In this document: piece after piece, positions 58,587 through 64,000 of the stretch
How the letters are laid out: every line of letters starts with the position of its first letter
Position numbering within the stretch: position 1 is the stretch's first letter
Origin: Brevundimonas sp. SORGH_AS_0993
GTDB lineage: Bacteria; Pseudomonadota; Alphaproteobacteria; Caulobacterales; Caulobacteraceae
DNA: 64,000 nucleotides
Reading direction: 5' to 3'
Assembly (NCBI RefSeq): GCF_030818545.1
Contig: NZ_JAUTAH010000001.1
Coordinates: 935,001 to 999,000 of the forward strand
The notes under the pieces: generated by a model
Told to the model about the DNA's origin: nothing
Seen by the model: only the letters and a program-made list of their open reading frames with translations
The model's database searches: none
Program-made: the position numbers and the translations under genes

Positions 58587-59147
58587 ATGAGACACTTCGC
58601 CAGCCTGATCGCGATCAGCCTACTACTTGCAGCTTGCCAGGCTCGACACCCGGCCGCCCAGCCTGAAACGACCACTTTCGACCTTGCCGCATTCGAGAAG
58701 ACCTACTTTTGGGATTTGGCTTCGGCTGAATGGGCCTCATCCCCCACTCTCGTAATCGCCGAAAAAGACAGCTTCTATCCGAGAGTTCCAGACGTCCAGA
58801 TCGCCATTGTCTGCCGAAAGGACGGGGCTTTGGATGTGTGGGGAGACGCTTACGGTTTCGCCACGGACGTGGGCGGCCCAGCGGCGCTAATGCCGGTATT
58901 TGGGTTACGAAGCCCCGGCGTCTCGATGATGGCCGAACCGATTTGGGAGCATGGAGGATTTAGCAAACACGCGAGTTATGTCCTGCATCCGACTCGAAGG
59001 CAGCGTGACCGCCTGCTCCAGGGCAAGTGGTTCGAGGTTGCGGCTGTCTATGCCGACGGGAGTGGAACCGTCAGATATCCGCCGCCACCATCAGAAATGG
59101 CGAAGAATTTTGCCGCCCGATGCGACGCATTGTCTGCGCCTGGCTGA
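58587..59147 (+). CDS. Hypothetical lipoprotein
   Basis: A 186-residue protein with a lipoprotein signal (LLLAAC, Cys17) and a mature part containing EWASSPTLVIAEKDSFYPRV, IAIVCRKDG and RCDAL. The Cys pair may form a disulphide. No family was recognised. Codon use looks less GC-biased than that of neighbouring genes (more A/T third positions), which may mean horizontal acquisition. It is convergent with cysE. Confidence 0.6.
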   Translation: MRHFASLIAISLLLAACQARHPAAQPETTTFDLAAFEKTYFWDLASAEWASSPTLVIAEKDSFYPRVPDVQIAIVCRKDGALDVWGDAYGFATDVGGPAALMPVFGLRSPGVSMMAEPIWEHGGFSKHASYVLHPTRRQRDRLLQGKWFEVAAVYADGSGTVRYPPPPSEMAKNFAARCDALSAPG

Positions 59148-59151
59148 CCCG

Positions 59152-59979
59152 TCAGATGACGAAGTCGTACACCACGTCGGCCAATGTGTGGTCCATCGTC
59201 CGGGCCGGCTCGGCGCCCGTGGGACAGTTGACCAGGCGCGCGGGCACGCCCGCCACGGTGCAGCCGGACGGCACGTCCTTCAGCACCACCGAGCCCGAGG
59301 CCACCTTGGCGTAGTCGCCGATGCGGATGTTGCCCAGCACCTTGGCGCCGGCGCCCAGCAGCACGCCCTTGCCGATCTTGGGGTGGCGGTCGCCGCGCTC
59401 GGCGCCCGTGCCGCCCAGGGTGACGTTGTGCAGCATGGAGACGTCGTCCCCCACCACCGCCGTCTCGCCGATTACGATGCCCGTGCCGTGGTCCAGAAAC
59501 AGCCCCTTGCCCATGCGCGCCGCCGGATGGATGTCCAGTTGAAACAGTTCGGAAATCCGGCTCTGGAAATGGAACGCCAGGGTCTCGCGCCCCTGTCCCC
59601 ACAGCCAGTGCGCCACGCGCCAGCCCTGCAGCGCCTGGAACCCTTTGAAATAGAGAAACGGCTGCAACAGATTGCGGATCGCCGGATCGCGTTCGGCCAC
59701 GGCCTCCAGATCCGCCTCGGCCGCCTCGACCATGGCCGGATCGGCGGCGAAGGCCGACAGGCAGACCTCGCGCACCGACATGGCGCTCATTTCCCCGTCC
59801 GCCAGCTTGCGCGCGATCTGGAAGCTGAGAGCCCCGGCCAGATCGTCGTGGGACAGGATGACCGCGTTCATCTGGGAGCCCAACTGCGGCTCCTCGCGCG
59901 CCGCCGCCTCGGCCGAGGCGCGCAGCCGGCTCCAGACCGCGTCGGGTTCGGCCTGTGCGACGACTTCCAGCTTGGCCAT
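59152..59979 (-). CDS. cysE: Serine O-acetyltransferase
   Basis: A 275-residue enzyme making O-acetylserine for cysteine synthesis. An N-terminal helical domain is followed by a left-handed beta-helix with hexapeptide repeats (IHPAARMGKGLFLDHGTGIVIGETA, then VLLGAGAKVLGNIRIGD). The catalytic His lies in DHGTG. The tail ends in DYVI, a form close to the C-terminal Ile that binds O-acetylserine sulfhydrylase. Confidence 0.93.
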   Translation of the reverse strand: MAKLEVVAQAEPDAVWSRLRASAEAAAREEPQLGSQMNAVILSHDDLAGALSFQIARKLADGEMSAMSVREVCLSAFAADPAMVEAAEADLEAVAERDPAIRNLLQPFLYFKGFQALQGWRVAHWLWGQGRETLAFHFQSRISELFQLDIHPAARMGKGLFLDHGTGIVIGETAVVGDDVSMLHNVTLGGTGAERGDRHPKIGKGVLLGAGAKVLGNIRIGDYAKVASGSVVLKDVPSGCTVAGVPARLVNCPTGAEPARTMDHTLADVVYDFVI

Positions 59980-60000
59980 GCCCGGGCTCCTTCGCCCCCA

Positions 60001-60630
60001 TCATAGCCGGCCCAGCAAGGCCCGCGCCAGCGCCTCAGGGAGGGCGCCGGTCATCGCCATATGGTAGGCGCGATAGGCCGTCGCCACCGTCAACATGTCG
60101 CGCACCGTCCCCCGCCCGATCTCGTCCAGCAGTTGCTGGAACGGCACGCGCACGACGGCGATGTCCTCGCTGGGGTCCGGGGCCGTCGCCGTATCGTTCA
60201 GCCCCCAGGCGATCCAGGTCATGCCGATCTCGTCGGTGATGGAGTTGGACATCTCCACGTTCAGGGCCGCAAGCCAGTGTTGGGCGACCAGCCCGGCCTC
60301 TTCGGCCAGTTCGCGGCGCACCCCGTCGAACGGGTCTTCGTCCAGCGGCGCCCCGCCCTCGGGCATTTCCCAGGAATAGTTGGCATGGGCGAACCGCTGC
60401 TGGCCCACCAGGGTCACGGTCCCGTCGTCGTGGATCGGCAGAACGCCGGTCCCCACGTTCTTGAACCGCACCACGGCGTAGTCGGCCTTCATCCCCGTCG
60501 GCGCGGTGGAGGGATGGCGCGTCACCGCCATCCACGGGTTTTCGAACACCGTCTCGGTCCCGTCGCTGCGCCAGGCGGGCGGTTTGGCCAGGCCCTGGGC
60601 CCAGCGCGGCTCTCGGTCGGATTTGCTCAT
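60001..60630 (-). CDS. Nudix hydrolase, ADP-ribose pyrophosphatase type
   Basis: A 209-residue hydrolase. The Nudix box GAPLDEDPFDGVRRELAEEAGL is complete (positions of the G, E, R, E, E, E and G all match). The domain is typical of NudF-like enzymes on ADP-ribose or nucleotide sugars; the substrate is not certain. It lies 21 bp upstream of cysE on the same strand. Confidence 0.87.
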   Translation of the reverse strand: MSKSDREPRWAQGLAKPPAWRSDGTETVFENPWMAVTRHPSTAPTGMKADYAVVRFKNVGTGVLPIHDDGTVTLVGQQRFAHANYSWEMPEGGAPLDEDPFDGVRRELAEEAGLVAQHWLAALNVEMSNSITDEIGMTWIAWGLNDTATAPDPSEDIAVVRVPFQQLLDEIGRGTVRDMLTVATAYRAYHMAMTGALPEALARALLGRL

Positions 60631-60675
60631 GGTCCGGGTATGGCGGATACGGGGACGAAAGCCTAGCTACGGCCC

Positions 60676-61269
60676 ATGACCGATCTGACTGACGCCTTGC
60701 CCCTGCCTGTCCCCTCGCCTGAATTTCTGGAGCGGCTGGCCACGCGCCGTTCGGCGCCGGCCCAGGCCCTGACCGCGCCCGGTCCGTCCGAGGCCGAACT
60801 GGACCAAATCCTGCAACTGGGCGCCCGCACCCCCGACCACGGCAAGCTGTTTCCCTGGCGGTTCGTCGTCCTGGGGCCTCAGACCCGCGCCCAGATCGCC
60901 GAAAAACTGGCCGTCCTGGCCGAGCTGCGCGACAAGCCGGCCAAGAACCAGGCCGTCCTGGCCAAGCTGACCGCCGCCCCCGTCACCCTTCTTGTCGTCT
61001 CCGCGCCCGTCCCAGCCTCGAAACCCGTCTGGGAGCAGGAGCTGTCGGCCGGCGCCGTCTGCATGAACCTGGAGCACGCCGCCGGCGGTTTCGGCTATTC
61101 GGCCAGCTGGATCACCGACTGGTACAGCTACGACCCGCACGCCGCCGCCCTGTTCGGCGTCCAGGAGGGCGAGCGGATCGCCGGCTTCATCCACATCGGA
61201 ACCCTGGCCGAACCGCCGCTGGAGCGTCCCCGTCCCGAAATGTCGGCCAAGGTCACACGCCTGCCGTAA
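60676..61269 (+). CDS. Nitroreductase family flavoprotein (YdjA-like)
   Basis: A 197-residue FMN-binding protein. TRRSAPAQALTAPGPSEAELDQILQLGARTPDHG is the N-terminal FMN site, and GFGYSASWITDWYSYD and ERIAGFIHIGT match the YdjA group of minimal nitroreductases. Its substrate is unknown. Confidence 0.87.
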   Translation: MTDLTDALPLPVPSPEFLERLATRRSAPAQALTAPGPSEAELDQILQLGARTPDHGKLFPWRFVVLGPQTRAQIAEKLAVLAELRDKPAKNQAVLAKLTAAPVTLLVVSAPVPASKPVWEQELSAGAVCMNLEHAAGGFGYSASWITDWYSYDPHAAALFGVQEGERIAGFIHIGTLAEPPLERPRPEMSAKVTRLP

Positions 61270-61341
61270 GACGGCGGCATAAGGTCGCTTCCCGTCGGTT
61301 CACCCTCGACCGACGCCGCCTTTCTCCCCAAGGCCATCCGT

Positions 61342-62004
61342 ATGGACTCCGCGTTGCAAGCTGCGGGCGACTTCATCGCCCGACATCATATGTGGGCCGG
61401 CGTGCTGCTGGGCCTGGTCGTCTTCGTCGAATCCCTGGCGGTGATCGGCGCCTTCGTGCCGGCGACCGGCCTGCTGATCGCGGCCGGCGGCCTGATGGCG
61501 GCGGGGGTGCTGGACCCGGTCAATGTCATCGTCGGCTGCATCGTCGGCGCGGTCCTGGGCGACGCCATCAGCTTCTGGGCCGGCCGTCGGCTGGGCGTGC
61601 GATTCCTGCAGCGCCCGATGTTCAAGCCCCACCGCCGCCGCATCGCCTGGACCCGGCTGTATTGTCGCCGCTATGGGGTGCTGTCGATCTTCGTCGGCCG
61701 CTTCTTCGGCCCCTTGCGCGCCTTCGTTCCCCTGACGCTGGGCATGCTCAGGATGCGCCAGCGCGCCTTCCAGTTCGGCAATGTCACGTCCGGGATCGTC
61801 TGGGTCCTGGCCATGCTGGCGCCCGGCTATCTGGCCGCGCAGGGTCTGGCGCGGATGGAGCTGTTGACCGAGGCGCACGGCACGACCCTGCTTCTGGGCG
61901 CGGTGGCCCTGGCCATCCTGATCGTGGCGGTGGCCTATCGTCTGGTGAAGGCGCGGCTGGCGCGCCGCTCGGCCGTCATGCGCGGCGTGCTTCAGGGGCG
62001 CTGA
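61342..62004 (+). CDS. DedA family membrane protein
   Basis: A 220-residue polytopic membrane protein. VFVESLAVIGAFVPATGLLIAAGGLMAAG and DAISFWAGRRLG, then FVGRFFGPLRAFVPLTLGM carry the DedA/SNARE-associated signature residues. DedA proteins act in envelope homeostasis, several as undecaprenyl-phosphate flippases. It overlaps the convergent DUF817 gene by 29 bp. Confidence 0.88.
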   Translation: MDSALQAAGDFIARHHMWAGVLLGLVVFVESLAVIGAFVPATGLLIAAGGLMAAGVLDPVNVIVGCIVGAVLGDAISFWAGRRLGVRFLQRPMFKPHRRRIAWTRLYCRRYGVLSIFVGRFFGPLRAFVPLTLGMLRMRQRAFQFGNVTSGIVWVLAMLAPGYLAAQGLARMELLTEAHGTTLLLGAVALAILIVAVAYRLVKARLARRSAVMRGVLQGR

Positions 62005-62854
62005 CCTCGTCCTGGGGCCGGTGGACCAGGGACACCAGCACCACCGAGATGATCATCAGCAGGAACCAGCTGCCCAGCTTGGCCAGGGACACCATCTCCC
62101 ACCCCGTCGCCTGTCCCGGATAGACCCAGGCCCGCCCCAGGGTGCCCAGGTTCTCGGCGAACCAGATGAACAGGGCCACCAGGAAATAGCCGAGCAGCAG
62201 CGGCATCGACCGCCGCGTCCGATCCGCCGTGAAATAGAACCAGCCCCGCCCGAACAGCAGCGCCGTCGCGGCGAACAGCGCGATCCGCACATCCGGCAGC
62301 CAGTGATGGGCGAAGAAGTTGACGTAGATCGCCGCCGCCAGCGCCCAGGTCGCCCACAGCGGCGGATACCGCCGCACCCGGATGTGAAAGATGCGCTGGA
62401 CCCGCGCGATATAGCTGCCCACCGCCGCATACATGAAACCCGAGAACAGCGGCACAGCCCCGATCCGGAGCAAGGACTCCTCGGGATAGAGCCACGACCC
62501 GTGCGCGGTCTTGAACAGCTCCATGATCGTCCCCGCCACATGGAACAGGAAGATCACCCGCGCCTCCTCCCCGCTCTCCAGCCGGAAAATCAGCATCGCC
62601 GCCTGGATCGCCACCGCCCCCACGACCAGAAAGTCGTAACGCGACACCGGCGTATCCTGCGGCCAGACCAGCCACGTCCCCACGATCAGGGCCAGCATCA
62701 GCCCCCCGAACAGACACGCCCACCCCTGCTTAAGCCCGAACCACAGGAACTCATAGGCGTAGCGCCGCCCCCGAGACCGATGCGCCCACGCCTCCGCCCG
62801 CGTCATCAGACGACGGCCCCAGGCTTCGAGCGGGAGGGTGTGCGAACGAGACAT
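61976..62854 (-). CDS. DUF817 family integral membrane protein
   Basis: A 292-residue protein with about eight hydrophobic helices. YEFLWFGLKQGWACLFGG, FHVAGTIMELFKTAHGSWLYPEES, LFSGFMYAAVGSYIARV and the C-terminal ENLGTLGRAWVYPGQ are the DUF817 hallmarks (charged and Trp/His residues inside helices). Function unknown. Confidence 0.87.
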   Translation of the reverse strand: MSRSHTLPLEAWGRRLMTRAEAWAHRSRGRRYAYEFLWFGLKQGWACLFGGLMLALIVGTWLVWPQDTPVSRYDFLVVGAVAIQAAMLIFRLESGEEARVIFLFHVAGTIMELFKTAHGSWLYPEESLLRIGAVPLFSGFMYAAVGSYIARVQRIFHIRVRRYPPLWATWALAAAIYVNFFAHHWLPDVRIALFAATALLFGRGWFYFTADRTRRSMPLLLGYFLVALFIWFAENLGTLGRAWVYPGQATGWEMVSLAKLGSWFLLMIISVVLVSLVHRPQDEVSAPEARRA

Positions 62855-62939
62855 CGGGTCGCAGACTAGAGGCTGATCGCGCCGGACGGAACGCCCGCCG
62901 TTGCCAGCCCGCCCGCTTCATTCTAAGACCTGTTCCGCG

Positions 62940-63287
62940 ATGCGACAGCCCGTGACCACAGCGTTCGGCGGCCTGAGGCTGGTCTTCCAGCTTCTGCTTC
63001 TGCTCTCGGTCTTCTCGCCGGCGGTGTCGGCCCATGCCTGCGTCGACGAAAACTGCGCCTATGTCGCTACCGGCGTGCAGGCCATGCCGGACGACGCGCG
63101 AGGCGGCTGTCCCGACTGCGGCCCGGCCTGCGCCAACGGCTGCTGCCACGCGCCGCATCCCGCCGCCTTGCCCGGCGCTGCGTTCATGGATCAGCCGACG
63201 CCCCTTGCGCTTCGACTGTCCTGGAGCCATTCCCCCGAACGGTCGCCGCTCGATCCGGCCGATCTAAGCCGCCCCCCGCGCGCCTGA
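62940..63287 (+). CDS. Small Cys/His-rich secreted protein
   Basis: A 115-residue protein with an N-terminal signal peptide (LVFQLLLLLSVFSPAVSAHA). The mature part has CVDENC, CPDCGPACANGCCHAPH and further His, a likely metal-binding arrangement. It lies 107 bp upstream of the TonB-dependent receptor gene on the same strand, which suggests a shared role in metal (for example copper, zinc or cobalt) handling. The family was not recognised. Confidence 0.6.
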   Translation: MRQPVTTAFGGLRLVFQLLLLLSVFSPAVSAHACVDENCAYVATGVQAMPDDARGGCPDCGPACANGCCHAPHPAALPGAAFMDQPTPLALRLSWSHSPERSPLDPADLSRPPRA

Positions 63288-63394
63288 TCCCCGCCGGGGC
63301 CCTCCCCGGTCTTTCCGCACCGCCGCGTCCCGCCTGACCGGGACATGGCCAACGCTGTCAGGACCGGCCCATGCGCCGGTCGAGGATCACCACG

Positions 63395-64000
63395 ATGAAC
63401 ACCCTTTCAAGCCGCCTGCTGGCCGGCGCCGCCCTGGCCCTCCTTTTCCCCGCGACAGGCGTGGCTCAAAGCCCGCCGTCCGTTCAGACGCCGTCTCAGA
63501 CCGAAGACATCGCAGAGGTCGAGGAGATCGTCGTCGTCTCCACCCGCTCACGCCGCCGTATCCAGGACGAACCCCTCCGCGTCGAGGTCCTCAATCAGGA
63601 AGAGATCGCCGAGAAGCTGATGATGCGGCCCGGCAATATTTCGATGATCCTGGCCGAGACGGGCGGGGTCCGCGTCCAGGTCACGTCGCCGGGCCTAGGG
63701 GCCGCCAACGTGCGCGTCCAGGGCATGGGCGGGCGTTACACCCAGTTGCTGGCCGACGGCCTGCCGCTATACGGCGGCCAGGCGCTGGGGCTGCTGCAAA
63801 TTCCGCCCAGCGACCTGGGCCAGGTCGAGGTCATCAAGGGCGCGGCCTCGGCCCTGTATGGCGGCCAGGCCCTGGGCGGGGTCATCAACCTGATCTCGCG
63901 ACGGCCGGGTGACGCGCCCTCGGGCGAACTGATCCTGAACGCCACGAGCCGCGACGGCCAGGATGTCTCGGCCTACGGCTCCGCGCCCCTGTCCGATCAC
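63395..64000 (+). CDS. TonB-dependent outer-membrane receptor (N-terminal part)
   Basis: The first 202 residues are visible; the gene runs past the window. A signal peptide ending in GVAQ is followed by the TonB box IEEIVVVSTRS-like stretch (EEIVVVSTRSRRR) and a full plug domain (VLNQEEIAEKLMMRPGNISM, VRVQGMGGRYTQLLADGLPLYGG, VEVIKGAASALYGGQALGGVINL). GAGG is a modest ribosome site. It would import a chelated metal or cofactor; the preceding Cys/His-rich gene hints at a metal. Confidence 0.92.
   Translation, partial: MNTLSSRLLAGAALALLFPATGVAQSPPSVQTPSQTEDIAEVEEIVVVSTRSRRRIQDEPLRVEVLNQEEIAEKLMMRPGNISMILAETGGVRVQVTSPGLGAANVRVQGMGGRYTQLLADGLPLYGGQALGLLQIPPSDLGQVEVIKGAASALYGGQALGGVINLISRRPGDAPSGELILNATSRDGQDVSAYGSAPLSDH

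Noticed and set aside
63288-63394. Cobalamin riboswitch before the TonB-dependent receptor
   Set aside because: No B12-box-like sequence and too little space; only short GC hairpins are present.

Overview
The window is high-GC chromosomal DNA of an alphaproteobacterium, most likely a member of Caulobacterales close to Brevundimonas. This is inferred from gene content, without any database search: an HdaA-type DnaA-like regulator, two DUF2336 proteins, an ATP12 F1-ATPase chaperone, an NDUFA12-like Complex I accessory subunit beside a DUF2155 protein, a TTAA-N7-TTAA style (CtrA-like) promoter grammar, and an aroQ-accB-accC-aat gene string typical of Alphaproteobacteria. No tRNA, rRNA, CRISPR array, prophage or intact insertion sequence was seen.

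Layout. 1-1680: ferrous iron uptake (feoAB, feoB cut by the window edge) behind a good Fur-box candidate. 1.8-8.3 kb: a lipoprotein cytochrome c, an RND efflux pump with its adaptor, an outer-membrane barrel protein and a class II aldolase. 8.4-14 kb: a Caulobacterales-flavoured block with two DUF2336 proteins, each preceded by a CtrA-like box, NAD kinase, an Hpt phosphotransfer protein, a lytic transglycosylase and a TonB-like protein. 14-25 kb: PEP carboxykinase, a DUF938 methyltransferase and an overlapping minus-strand operon crcB-rluC-(TPR/2OG oxygenase)-ATP12, with three pseudouridine synthases and rarA nearby. 25-30 kb: an HtrA protease, a Tet-like transporter, and thiG and thiS separated by the decayed remnant of a VapC-like PIN toxin gene. 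30-35.5 kb: aroQ, accB, accC, aat, a signal peptidase I outside its usual neighbourhood, an unusual ribbon-helix-helix/membrane/EF-hand protein, DUF2155 and NDUFA12. 35.7-40 kb: an 882-residue protein that looks like a catalytically dead relative of vitamin B12-dependent ribonucleotide reductase (NrdJ), followed by two exported pentapeptide-repeat paralogues with conserved cysteine pairs. 40-54.5 kb: aspS, hdaA-ppk-ppx, rnd, purM, purN, S10 and M13 family peptidases, ndk. 54.6-64 kb: an ABC-F ATPase, small conserved proteins, a frameshifted secreted protein, cysE, a Nudix hydrolase, a nitroreductase, DedA and DUF817 membrane proteins, and at the right edge a Cys-rich secreted protein ahead of a TonB-dependent receptor.

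Most of the region is housekeeping. The best candidates for undescribed biology are the degenerate NrdJ paralogue, the RHH-TM-EF-hand protein, the paired cysteine-capped pentapeptide-repeat proteins, the TPR/2OG oxygenase embedded in an F1-assembly/rRNA-modification operon, and the CtrA-like boxes shared by the two DUF2336 genes. Translation coupling through stop/start overlaps is frequent, and several of these overlaps use TTG, GTG or possibly CTG starts.
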